Shown here: in pieces, positions 17,449 through 26,293 of the stretch
Layout of the letters: each line of letters starts with the position of its first letter
Numbering within the stretch: position 1 is the stretch's first letter
The notes under the pieces: generated by a model
What the model saw: only the letters and a program-made list of their open reading frames with translations
What the model was told of the DNA's origin: nothing
Databases searched by the model: none
Position numbers and translations under genes: made by a program
Source of the DNA: an uncultured Paracoccaceae bacterium
GTDB taxonomy: Bacteria; Pseudomonadota; Alphaproteobacteria; Rhodobacterales; Rhodobacteraceae
Length of the DNA: 64,000 bases
Assembly (NCBI GenBank): GCA_938028765.1
Contig: CALIZF010000002.1
Span: 82,683-146,682 of the forward strand
Direction of reading: 5' to 3'

Positions 17449-18320
17449 CGCTGGACGAACACCTGGCGTGTGGCATCACCACCGTCTGCCGATGCTGGGC
17501 GGTGACGCGCCGCGACGGGACGGTGCTGGGCTTCACCGACCACGACCGGGACCTGACCTTCGAGGGGGTGGTGTTCCGGGCGGGGACGGGCCTCAGCGCG
17601 AAGGCGCTGAGCCAGACGACGGGCTTGTCGGTGGACAATGTCGAGGCGGCCGGCGCGCTGACCGGGGCGGCAGTGACCGAGGCCGATCTGGCGGCGGGGC
17701 GCTATGACGGGGCCATGGTGCGGGCGTGGCTGGTGAACTGGGCCGATCCGGGGATGCGCGCGCTGGAATTCTGCGGCACGATCGGCGAGGTGGTCGCGGG
17801 CGGGTGGGCGTTCCGGGCCGAGCTCAGGGGCCCGGCCGAGGCCCTGGGGCAGACCGGCGGGCGGGTGTTTCAGCGGTCGTGCTCGGCGATCCTCGGGGAT
17901 GCGGCCTGCGGGGTCGATCTGTCGGCGCCGGGCTACCGGGCCGAGCGGCCGGTCGCGGCGGTCGAGGACGGGCGGGTCTTCCGCTGGCCGGATTTCACCG
18001 GCTTCGACGATCGCTGGTTCGAGCGGGGGCGTTTCACCGTGCTGGACGGCGCGGCAGCGGGGCTCGTGGGCGTGGTGAAGGGCGACCGGCTCTCGGGCCC
18101 CGTGCGCACGGTCGAGCTGTGGGAGGCGCTGCGCGCGCCGGTGCGCCCCGGCGATACGGTGCGGATCGAGGCGGGCTGCGACCGGCGGGCCGAGACCTGC
18201 CGGCTGAAGTTCCTGAACTTCCTGAACTTCCGCGGATTCCCGCACATTCCGGGCGAGGACTGGCTGTCGGCCTGGCCGGCGGCGGGCGGGCTGAACGACG
18301 GCGGGAGCCTTCAGCGATGA
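17445..18320 (+). CDS. GTA hub protein (DUF2163, RcGTA gp13-like)
   Basis: GTG start overlapping g12 stop; LACGITTVCRCWAVTRRDGTVLGFTDHDRDLTFEG; FLNFRGFPHIPGEDW. Confidence 0.92.
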   Translation: MTLDEHLACGITTVCRCWAVTRRDGTVLGFTDHDRDLTFEGVVFRAGTGLSAKALSQTTGLSVDNVEAAGALTGAAVTEADLAAGRYDGAMVRAWLVNWADPGMRALEFCGTIGEVVAGGWAFRAELRGPAEALGQTGGRVFQRSCSAILGDAACGVDLSAPGYRAERPVAAVEDGRVFRWPDFTGFDDRWFERGRFTVLDGAAAGLVGVVKGDRLSGPVRTVELWEALRAPVRPGDTVRIEAGCDRRAETCRLKFLNFLNFRGFPHIPGEDWLSAWPAAGGLNDGGSLQR

Positions 18321-18745
18321 ACCCGGTTGTGGCCGAGGCGCGGGCGTGGGTCGGCACGCCCTATGTGCATCAGGCGAGCGTGCGGGGTGCCGGAACCGAC
18401 TGCCTCGGCCTTCTGCGCGGCGTGTGGCGCGCCCTGGTCGGGCCCGAGCCGGAACCGGTGCCGCCCTATACCCCCGACTGGGGCGAGGCGGCGCGCGACG
18501 AGGTTCTGGCGCGGGCCGCGGCGCGGCTTCTGCGCGCTAAGGCGCTGGCGGACGAGGCGCCGGGCGATGTCCTTCTGTTCCGCATGCGGGACGGCGGGAT
18601 CGCCAAGCATCTGGGCATCGCGGCCGAGGTGGGGCCGGGGGCGACCTTCGTGCACGCCTACACCGGGCACGGCGTGGTCGAAAGCCCGCTGTCGGCTCCG
18701 TGGCGGCGGCGGATCGTCGGGCGCTTCGCGCTGGCAGGGTTCTGA
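18317..18745 (+). CDS. GTA cell-wall peptidase (NlpC/P60, RcGTA gp14-like)
   Basis: ARAWVGTPYVHQASVRGAGTDCLGLLRGVWRALVG; GDVLLFRM; AKHLGI. Confidence 0.92.
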   Translation: MNPVVAEARAWVGTPYVHQASVRGAGTDCLGLLRGVWRALVGPEPEPVPPYTPDWGEAARDEVLARAAARLLRAKALADEAPGDVLLFRMRDGGIAKHLGIAAEVGPGATFVHAYTGHGVVESPLSAPWRRRIVGRFALAGF

Positions 18746-18757
18746 GGAGGGCGGCGC

Positions 18758-21700
18758 ATGGCGACACTGGTTCTGGCGGCGGTCGGGGCGGCGGCCGGGT
18801 CGGCCGTCGGGGGCAGCGTCCTCGGCCTGACGGGCGCGGTGATCGGACGCGCGGTCGGTGCGACCCTGGGCCGGGTGATCGACCAGGCGATCCTCGGGCG
18901 CGGTTCGGCCCCGGTCGAGACGGGGCGGGTCGAGCGGTTCCGTCTGATGGGCGCGGGCGAGGGGGCGGCGATCCCGCAGGTCTGGGGCCGGGTGCGGATC
19001 GGCGGGCAGGTGATCTGGGCCTCGCGCTTTGCCGAGACGCGGACCGAGCGGGGGGGCAAGGGCTCGCCGGGGCCGGCGTCGGTGGACTACAGCTATACGG
19101 TGTCGCTGGCAGTGGCGTTGTGCCGGGGGCCGGTCCTGCGGGTGGGGCGCATCTGGGCCGACGGGCAGGAGGTGGCGCCGGGCGACCTGAACCTGCGCAT
19201 CTATCCCGGCACCGAGGACCAGCTGCCGGACCCCAAGATCGCGGCGGTCGAGGGCGCGGATTTCGCCCCGGCCTATCGCGGCATCGCCTATGTCGTGGTC
19301 GAGGACCTGCCGCTCGGCCGGTTCGGCAACCGGGTGCCGCAGCTGTCGTTCGAGGTGATCCGCGCTGTCCCGGGCGGGATGCAGGACGTCGTGCGCGCGG
19401 TGGCGCTGATGCCGGGCACCGGCGAATACGCACTGGCGACGACCCGGGTGCACGTCGCCAGCGCGCCCGGCGTGGCGCGGGCGGTCAACGTGAACACCCC
19501 CGAGGCGCGGGCCGATGCCGAGGTGGCCCTCGATCAGCTGACGGGCGAGCTGCCGCAGACCGGCGCGGTCAGCCTGATCGTCAGCTGGTTCGGCGACGAC
19601 CTGCGCGCGGGCCAGTGCCGCGTTCGCCCCAAGGTGGAGCGGCAGGGCGAGGAGGGGGTGCCGCAGCCCTGGCGCGCGGGCGGGATCGGGCGCGGGCAGG
19701 CGCAGGAGCTTGCGACCGCCGGGGGACGGCCGATCTACGGCGGCACGCCGTCGGATGCGAGCGTGATCGAGGCCATCGCGGCGGCGCGGGACCGCGGCCT
19801 TGCCGTGATGTTCTACCCCTTCCTGCTGATGGAGCAGCGCGCGGGCAACGGCCTGCCCGACCCCTGGGGCGGTGCGGAGCAGCCCGTGCTGCCCTGGCGG
19901 GGGCGGATCACCTGTTCGGTCGCGCCCGGCCGCCCCGGCAGCCCCGACCGCACCGCGGCGGCGGATGCCGAGGTCGCGGCCTTCCTCGGCGCAGCCCAGC
20001 CCGGCGATTTCTCGGTCGTGGATGGGCAGGTGACCTATGCGGGGCCGCAGGGCGACTGGGGCTGGCGGCGGATGATCCTGCATTACGCGCACCTCTGTGC
20101 AGCGGCGGGCGGGGTGGATGCGTTCTGCGTCGGATCCGAGTTCCGGGGGCTGACGCAGGTGCGGGGCGCGGGCGACGGCTTTCCCTTCGTCGCGGGGTTG
20201 CGTCAGCTCGCGGCCGAGGTGCGCGCAATCCTGGGGCCGGCCTGTCGGATCAGCTATGCCGCCGACTGGTCGGAATACTTCGGCTACCTTACGCCCGAGG
20301 GCGACCGGCTGTTCCACCTCGACCCGTTCTGGGCCGATCCGAACGTCGATTTCGTGGGCATCGACAACTACATGCCGCTGTCGGACTGGCGCGAGGGCGA
20401 GGATCACGCGGATCTGGCGCTGGCGCGGTCCGTGCACGACCTCGGCTATCTGGCCGGGAATGTCGCGGGCGGCGAGGGCTTCGACTGGTTCTACCGGACC
20501 GAGGACGCCCGCGCCGCGCAGGTCCGCACGCCGATCACCGACGATCTGGGCGAGCCCTGGATCTGGCGCTACAAGGACCTGCGGGGCTGGTGGGAGAATG
20601 CGCATCACGACCGGGTGGGCGGTCTGCGCGCCCCGGTGGCAAGCCCCTGGGTGCCGCGGTCCAAGCCCATCTGGTTCACCGAATACGGCTGCCCGGCGAT
20701 CGACAAGGGCACGAACCAGCCCAACGTCTTCCTCGATCCGAAGTCGTCCGAAAGCTTTGCGCCCCGGTTCTCGACCGGTCGGCGGGACGACGCGATCCAG
20801 CTGCAGTATCTGCGCGCGGTGGACCGGCACTGGTCCGATCCGGCGCGGAACCCGGTTTCCGATCTCTACGGCGGGCCGATGGTAGACATGACCCGCGCCT
20901 TCGTCTGGGCCTGGGACATGCGGCCGTTTCCGGCCTTTCCGGGCAAGGCCGATCTTTGGGCCGACGCCGCGAACTGGGCGCGCGGCCACTGGATCAGCGG
21001 CCGGGCGGGGGCGCAGCCGCTCGCGTCGGTCGTGGCCGAGATCTGCGCCGAGGCGGGTGTTGCGGCCGATGTCGGCGGATTGCACGGGATCGTCCGCGGC
21101 TATATGCGCGCCGAGGTCGGATCGCCGCGCGCGGCGTTGCAGCCCCTGATGCTGGCCCATGGGATCGAGGCGGCTGAGCGGGACGGCGTCATCCGGTTCC
21201 GCCTGCGCGACGGGCGGGTGGACCGTGCGCTTGCGGCGGACGATCTGGCCGAACACCCCGAGGCCGGAGCAGATGTCGAGGCGATGCGGGCCGGCGCGGC
21301 CGAGGTGCCGGGCCGCGTCCGCGTGGCCTATGTCGAGGCCGAGGCGGATTTCGAGGCGCGGACCGAGGAGGCGGTCTTTCCAGACGCCGACCCGGCCGCG
21401 GTTGCCGCAAGCGACCTGCCGATGGTTCTGACGCGGGCCGAAGCGCGGGGGATCACCGAGCGGTGGCTGGCCGAGGCGCGCGTGGCGCGCGACGGTCTGC
21501 GTCTTGCGCTGCCGCCGTCGGCGCGGGCGGTTGGTGCGGGCGATGTCGTATCGCTGCCCGGCCGGGGACGGTTCCGCATCGACCGCGTGGAGGCGGCGGG
21601 GCTGCGGCTGGTCGAGGCGGTACGGGTCGATCCGGCGGTCTATACGCCGTCGGACGGGGCCGAGGAACGCGCGGCACCCCGGCCCTTCGTGCCGCCGCTG

Positions 21701-22624
21701 CCGGTTCATCCCGTGTTTCTCGACCTGCCGCTCATCCGCGACGGGCAGGACGAGATCGCGCCGCATCTGGCCGTCGCGGCCGTGCCGTGGCCGGGTTCGG
21801 TCGCGGTCTGGGCCGACGGGCCGGGAGGGTTCGCGCTGGACCGGCTGGTGGAGGTGCCGGCGACGGTCGGCGTCACCGAATCAGCGCTGCCGGGCCACGC
21901 GCCCGGCCTGTGGGACCGCGGGCCGGCGCTGCGGGTGCGGCTGTCGCGGGGCGCGCTGGCCTCGGCCGCGGCGGCGGCGGTGCTGGCGGGGGCGAACCTG
22001 GCCGCGATCGGCGACGGAGAGGTGTGGGAGCTCTTTCAGTTCGCTTCTGCCGTTCCGGTCGAGCCGGGGGTCTGGGACCTTGCACTGCGCCTGCGCGGGC
22101 AGGCCGGCACAGACGGCGTGATGCCGGCGGTCTGGCCGCCGGGGTCGGTGTTCGTGCTGATGGACGGGGCGGTGGGTCAGGTCGCGATGGCGGCAGCGCA
22201 ACGGGGGCTGCGGCGGCGTTGGCGGATCGGCGCGGCGGCACGCGGGGTGGATGATCCGGCGGCGGTCGAGGTCGCGGCAGCGTTCGAGGGCGTGGGCCTG
22301 CGGCCCTTCGCGCCCGCGCACCTGCGCGTGCGCCGGGATGCCGCGGGCGATCATTTCGCGTGGGTCCGCAGGTCGCGCCTGCCCGAAGCCGACAGCTGGT
22401 CGGGCGAGGAGGTGCCGCTAGCCGAGGCTTCCGAGCGCTACCGCGTCCGCGTCCGCGCGGGCGGGGCGGTTGTCCGCAGCGCGGACGTGACCGCGCCAGC
22501 CTGGACCTATCCTGCCGCCCTGCGTGCGGCCGACGGGCTGTCGGGCGACTGGCGGCTCGAGGTTGCGCAGGTGTCCGAGCGGTTCGGCCCCGGGGCCTGG
22601 CGCGGCCTCGACATGAACGGCTAA
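18758..22624 (+). CDS. GTA host-specificity/tail megatron protein (RcGTA gp15-like, TIM-barrel-like domain)
   Basis: 1288 aa; glycosidase-like GIDNYMPLSDWREGEDH, WFTEYGCPAIDKGTNQPNVF; glycine-rich N-terminus. Confidence 0.93.
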   Translation: MATLVLAAVGAAAGSAVGGSVLGLTGAVIGRAVGATLGRVIDQAILGRGSAPVETGRVERFRLMGAGEGAAIPQVWGRVRIGGQVIWASRFAETRTERGGKGSPGPASVDYSYTVSLAVALCRGPVLRVGRIWADGQEVAPGDLNLRIYPGTEDQLPDPKIAAVEGADFAPAYRGIAYVVVEDLPLGRFGNRVPQLSFEVIRAVPGGMQDVVRAVALMPGTGEYALATTRVHVASAPGVARAVNVNTPEARADAEVALDQLTGELPQTGAVSLIVSWFGDDLRAGQCRVRPKVERQGEEGVPQPWRAGGIGRGQAQELATAGGRPIYGGTPSDASVIEAIAAARDRGLAVMFYPFLLMEQRAGNGLPDPWGGAEQPVLPWRGRITCSVAPGRPGSPDRTAAADAEVAAFLGAAQPGDFSVVDGQVTYAGPQGDWGWRRMILHYAHLCAAAGGVDAFCVGSEFRGLTQVRGAGDGFPFVAGLRQLAAEVRAILGPACRISYAADWSEYFGYLTPEGDRLFHLDPFWADPNVDFVGIDNYMPLSDWREGEDHADLALARSVHDLGYLAGNVAGGEGFDWFYRTEDARAAQVRTPITDDLGEPWIWRYKDLRGWWENAHHDRVGGLRAPVASPWVPRSKPIWFTEYGCPAIDKGTNQPNVFLDPKSSESFAPRFSTGRRDDAIQLQYLRAVDRHWSDPARNPVSDLYGGPMVDMTRAFVWAWDMRPFPAFPGKADLWADAANWARGHWISGRAGAQPLASVVAEICAEAGVAADVGGLHGIVRGYMRAEVGSPRAALQPLMLAHGIEAAERDGVIRFRLRDGRVDRALAADDLAEHPEAGADVEAMRAGAAEVPGRVRVAYVEAEADFEARTEEAVFPDADPAAVAASDLPMVLTRAEARGITERWLAEARVARDGLRLALPPSARAVGAGDVVSLPGRGRFRIDRVEAAGLRLVEAVRVDPAVYTPSDGAEERAAPRPFVPPLPVHPVFLDLPLIRDGQDEIAPHLAVAAVPWPGSVAVWADGPGGFALDRLVEVPATVGVTESALPGHAPGLWDRGPALRVRLSRGALASAAAAAVLAGANLAAIGDGEVWELFQFASAVPVEPGVWDLALRLRGQAGTDGVMPAVWPPGSVFVLMDGAVGQVAMAAAQRGLRRRWRIGAAARGVDDPAAVEVAAAFEGVGLRPFAPAHLRVRRDAAGDHFAWVRRSRLPEADSWSGEEVPLAEASERYRVRVRAGGAVVRSADVTAPAWTYPAALRAADGLSGDWRLEVAQVSERFGPGAWRGLDMNG

Positions 22625-22632
22625 GGCGGGGC

Positions 22633-22661
22633 TTGGCGCGGGGCATGAGGCGGCCTATCTT
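22633..22661 (+). promoter_or_regulatory. Putative cysE promoter (TTGGCG-N17-TATCTT)
   Basis: Correct spacing in the 62-bp gap between g15 and cysE. Confidence 0.35.
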
Positions 22662-22686
22662 TCGCGCTTGAAAGGGGAGGGCCGCC

Positions 22687-23502
22687 ATGCCGACCAAGCG
22701 CGCCGCGGTTGCCGCCATCGATCCTGTCTGGGACGGCATTCGGGCCGAGGCGCAGGCGGCCGTTCTGGCCGAACCGTTGCTGGGCGGCCTTCTGCACGGC
22801 TCGATCCTGCATCACCCGACCCTGGAACGGGCTCTGGCCTACCGCTTTGCTTTGAAGCTCGCCTCGGGCGAGATGAGCCCGCAGCTTTTGCGCGAGATCG
22901 CGGACGAGGCCTACGGCGAGGACGACGCGATCGGCGAGGCCGCCCGTGCCGACATCGCCGCGGTGTTCGAGCGCGATCCGGCCTGCCACCGGATGCTAGA
23001 GCCGATGCTGTACTTCAAGGGCTTCCAAGCGGTGCAGGCCTACCGGATCGCGCACTGGCTGTGGCGGCAGGGGCGGGCGGATCTGGCCTACTTCATCCAG
23101 ATGCGGATGTCCGAACAGTTCGGGGTGGACATCCACCCGGCGGCGCGGATCGGCAAGGGCATCATGATCGACCACGCCCATTCCATCGTCATCGGCGAGA
23201 CGGCGTCGGTGGGCGACAACGTGTCGATGCTGCACTCGGTGACGCTCGGCGGCACCGGCAAGGCCGACGGCGACCGCCACCCGAAGATCGGCGACGGCGT
23301 GCTGATCGGCGCCGGTGCGAAGGTGCTGGGAAATATCCGGGTCGGCCACTGTTCCCGCATCGCGGCGGGGTCGGTCGTGCTGGCGGACGTGCCGCCCTGC
23401 ACGACGGTGGCGGGCGTGCCCGCCCGCGTGGTGGGCGAAGCCGGCTGCGCGCAACCGGCCGTCAACATGGAGCATCGGCTGGGCGCGGTGCCCGAGGCCT
23501 GA
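22687..23502 (+). CDS. cysE: Serine O-acetyltransferase
   Basis: GVDIHPAARIGKGIMIDHAHSIVIGETASVGDNVSMLHSVTLGGTGK left-handed beta-helix. Confidence 0.96.
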   Translation: MPTKRAAVAAIDPVWDGIRAEAQAAVLAEPLLGGLLHGSILHHPTLERALAYRFALKLASGEMSPQLLREIADEAYGEDDAIGEAARADIAAVFERDPACHRMLEPMLYFKGFQAVQAYRIAHWLWRQGRADLAYFIQMRMSEQFGVDIHPAARIGKGIMIDHAHSIVIGETASVGDNVSMLHSVTLGGTGKADGDRHPKIGDGVLIGAGAKVLGNIRVGHCSRIAAGSVVLADVPPCTTVAGVPARVVGEAGCAQPAVNMEHRLGAVPEA

Positions 23503-23535
23503 GCGGCAGCCAGCCGATGCGCTCGGGTGCTGCTG

Positions 23536-24096
23536 TCAGGCGCCGCGGGCGAGCGCCGCCACGCCCGTGCGCGCAATCTCGCGCAGGCCGAGGGGGCGCA
23601 TCAGATCGGCGAAGGCGTCGATCTTTTCGGGCGCCCCGGTCATCTCGAAGACGAAGCTTTCGAGCGTGGAATCGACCACGTTCGCGCGGAAGATTTCGGC
23701 GAGTCTGAGCGCCTCGATCCGCGCCTCGCCCCGCCCCACGACCTTCAGGAGCGCCAGTTCCCGCGCGACATGCGGACCCTCGACCGTCAGATCGTTCACC
23801 TCGTGAACCGGCACCATCCGCGCCAGCTGCGCCTTGATCTGCTCGATCACCTGCGGGGTGCCGGTGGTGACGATGGTGATGCGGCTGCGGTGGCCGGTGT
23901 GGTCGGTCTCGGCCACGGTCAGGCTTTCGATGTTGTAGCCGCGCCCCGAGAATAGGCCGATGACGCGGGCGAGCACGCCGGGTTCGTTGTCCACCAGCAC
24001 GGCCAGCGTGTGCGTTTCGCGCACCTCGGCGTAGGGATCGCGCAGGTCGTAGGCGGAGTGGCTCGACGAGCCCTTCTTGATGTTCAGTGGCGACAC
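23536..24096 (-). CDS. ilvN: Acetolactate synthase small subunit
   Basis: ACT domain ETHTLAVLVDNEPGVLARVIGLFSGRGYNIESLTV; downstream of ilvB. Confidence 0.96.
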   Translation of the reverse strand: MSPLNIKKGSSSHSAYDLRDPYAEVRETHTLAVLVDNEPGVLARVIGLFSGRGYNIESLTVAETDHTGHRSRITIVTTGTPQVIEQIKAQLARMVPVHEVNDLTVEGPHVARELALLKVVGRGEARIEALRLAEIFRANVVDSTLESFVFEMTGAPEKIDAFADLMRPLGLREIARTGVAALARGA

Positions 24097-24195
24097 GGCA
24101 GGGCCGTCCTTCCTTGGCAGGCGGAGGTCATTGTTTGCGCAGCGAACCCAGGGGGCGCGGCCTCGCCGCAGCGCGGCGGCGCCCCCGGGGGGGGA

Positions 24196-25962
24196 TCAGA
24201 CAAGGACCGACCCCGTCGCGTCGATCACCCCCTGCGTCTCGGCCTCGCCCAGCAGCATCTCGTTGTGGGGCTTGCCGGAGGGGATCATGGGGAAGCAGTT
24301 CTCGTGCTTTTCCACGAGGCAGTCGAACACCACTGGGCCGGGGTGGCGCACCATCTCCATGATCGCGTCGTCGAGGTCGGCGGGATCGCTGCAATGAATG
24401 CCCTTGGCGCCGAATGCCTCTGCCAGCTTGACGAAATCCGGCAGGCTTTCGGACCAGGAGTGCGAATAGCGCTCGCCGTGCAAGAGCTCCTGCCACTGGC
24501 GGACCATCCCAAGGCGCTCGTTGTTCAGGATGAACTGCTTGACCGGCAGGCGGAACTGCATGGCGGTGCCGAGTTCCTGCATGTTCATCAGCCACGACGC
24601 CTCGCCCGCCACGTTGATCACCAGCGCGCCGGGATGGGCGACCTGGACGCCGATCGACGCCGGAAAGCCGTAGCCCATGGTTCCGAGCCCGCCCGAGGTC
24701 ATCCAGCGGTTGGGTTCGTCAAAGCCCATGAACTGCGCGGCCCACATCTGGTGCTGGCCGACCTCGGTGCAGACGTAGCGGTCCATCCCGCGCGTCAGCG
24801 CCTCGAGCCGCTGGACGGCATACTGCGGCTTGATGGTCCGGGTCGAGGGCTTGTAGGCGAGGCAGTTGACCTTGCGCCACTCTGCGATCTGGCCCCACCA
24901 GCGTCCAAGCCCCTCGCGGTTCACGCGCGACCCGCGCGACCGCCACAGGTCCAGCACATCGCGCAGGACATGCGCGACGTCGCCGACGATCGGCACGTCC
25001 ACCCGGATGACCTTGTTAATGGACGAGGGGTCGATGTCGATGTGCGCCTTGCGGCTGCGGGGGCTGAAGTCCTTGACGCGCCCCGTGATCCGGTCGTCGA
25101 AGCGCGCGCCGATGTTGAACATCGCGTCGCAGCCGTGCATCGCGAGGTTCGCCTCGTAGAGCCCGTGCATCCCGAGCATCCCGAGCCAGTTCCGTCCCGA
25201 GGCCGGATAGGCCCCGAGGCCCATCAGCGTCGAGGTGACGGGAAAGCCGGTTTCATCGACCAGCGCGCGCAAGAGGCGCGAGGCCTCGCGCCCGGCGTTG
25301 ATGACGCCGCCGCCGGTGTAGAACACCGGGCGTTCGGCCGTCTCGATCATCTCGACCATGCGGGCGATCATCGCGGGGTCGCCCTTCAGCCGCGGCTGGT
25401 AGTGCGCGGTGCGCGCTTCCCCGGGCGCTGTGTAGCGGGCGGTGGCGAACTGCACGTCCTTGGGAATGTCCACGAGCACCGGGCCCGGCCGGCCCGACCG
25501 GGCGATGTGGAACGCCTGGTGGATCGTCTCGGCAAGACGCGCGGTATCCTTCACCAGCCAGTTGTGCTTGGTGCAGGGACGGGTGATGCCGACCGTATCG
25601 GCCTCCTGGAACCCGTCGGTGCCGATCATGAAGGTGGGCACCTGCCCCGTCAGCACGACGAGCGGGATGGAATCCATCAGCGCGTCCACGAGGCCCGTCA
25701 CCGCGTTCGTGGCGCCGGGGCCCGAGGTCACCAGCACCACGCCGACCTTGCCGGTCGAGCGGGCATAGCCTTCGGCCATGTGCACCGCACCCTGTTCGTG
25801 CCGCACCAGGATGTGGCGGATGTCGTTCTGCTGGAAGATCTCGTCGTAGATCGGCAGCACTGCGCCGCCGGGATAGCCGAACACGACATCGACGCCCTGA
25901 TCCTTCAGCGCCTGAACCACCATCTTCGCGCCGGTCATCTCGTGCGCCCGTGCCTCGGTCAT
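24196..25962 (-). CDS. ilvB: Acetolactate synthase large subunit
   Basis: GAKMVVQALKDQGVDVVFGYPGGAVLPIYD; ThDP enzyme; start set at MTEARAHEMTG. Confidence 0.95.
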   Translation of the reverse strand: MTEARAHEMTGAKMVVQALKDQGVDVVFGYPGGAVLPIYDEIFQQNDIRHILVRHEQGAVHMAEGYARSTGKVGVVLVTSGPGATNAVTGLVDALMDSIPLVVLTGQVPTFMIGTDGFQEADTVGITRPCTKHNWLVKDTARLAETIHQAFHIARSGRPGPVLVDIPKDVQFATARYTAPGEARTAHYQPRLKGDPAMIARMVEMIETAERPVFYTGGGVINAGREASRLLRALVDETGFPVTSTLMGLGAYPASGRNWLGMLGMHGLYEANLAMHGCDAMFNIGARFDDRITGRVKDFSPRSRKAHIDIDPSSINKVIRVDVPIVGDVAHVLRDVLDLWRSRGSRVNREGLGRWWGQIAEWRKVNCLAYKPSTRTIKPQYAVQRLEALTRGMDRYVCTEVGQHQMWAAQFMGFDEPNRWMTSGGLGTMGYGFPASIGVQVAHPGALVINVAGEASWLMNMQELGTAMQFRLPVKQFILNNERLGMVRQWQELLHGERYSHSWSESLPDFVKLAEAFGAKGIHCSDPADLDDAIMEMVRHPGPVVFDCLVEKHENCFPMIPSGKPHNEMLLGEAETQGVIDATGSVLV

Positions 25963-26006
25963 CCTTCGCTCCGTTCCATCCGGCCCAGCACCGTCGTCTG
26001 CGCAAC

Positions 26007-26032
26007 AAAAAGCCCCCGAGGTCATCGGGGGC
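26007..26032 (-). terminator. ilvBN leader intrinsic terminator (attenuator)
   Basis: Minus strand GCCCCCGA-tgacc-TCGGGGGC-TTTTT, perfect 8-bp stem, 45 nt before the ilvB start. Confidence 0.9.
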
Positions 26033-26074
26033 GCATGGGGTGATCCCGCGGGCGGTGTCACCGACCCATGCGCC
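26030..26074 (-). promoter_or_regulatory. ilvBN leader antiterminator
   Basis: Perfect 10-bp inverted repeat GGCGCATGGG (26065-26074 complement) / CCCATGCGCC (26030-26039 complement); second arm overlaps the terminator stem by 3 nt. Confidence 0.75.
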
Positions 26075-26105
26075 TGAACCCCCGCGATACGAGAATGGCC
26101 CGCAT
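26058..26105 (-). CDS. ilv leader peptide MRAILVSRGFRRMGR
   Basis: 15-codon ORF with SD GGAGG 5 nt upstream; consecutive Ile-Leu-Val codons; followed by antiterminator and terminator. Confidence 0.85.
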   Translation of the reverse strand: MRAILVSRGFRRMGR

Positions 26106-26130
26106 CCGCCCCTCCGTTGCGATGCGACGG

Positions 26131-26159
26131 ACACTAGGGTCGGGCGCGGGGGGCGTCAA
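26131..26159 (-). promoter_or_regulatory. Putative ilvBN promoter (TTGACG-N17-TAGTGT)
   Basis: Minus strand, about 26 nt upstream of leader peptide ATG. Confidence 0.55.
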
Positions 26160-26293
26160 TGGCGAATGTGCGGCGGATCCTGTCGCGCAGCGGCGGGAAT
26201 CTTTTCGAAAGTTGCGCCACGGCGCCCCGTTGCGCAACGGCCTGGCCCCGGACCCGAACGGGGGCCCCGCCGCGTCCGTCCGCGCCGCCGCAG

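Noticed and set aside
18311-21766. 1151-aa minus-strand ORF antisense to GTA g15
   Set aside because: Shadow ORF; the + strand g15 is well supported.
8884-22624. Possible ordinary prophage
   Set aside because: No integrase, replication, repressor or att sites seen; gene content and order match RcGTA and cysE follows.
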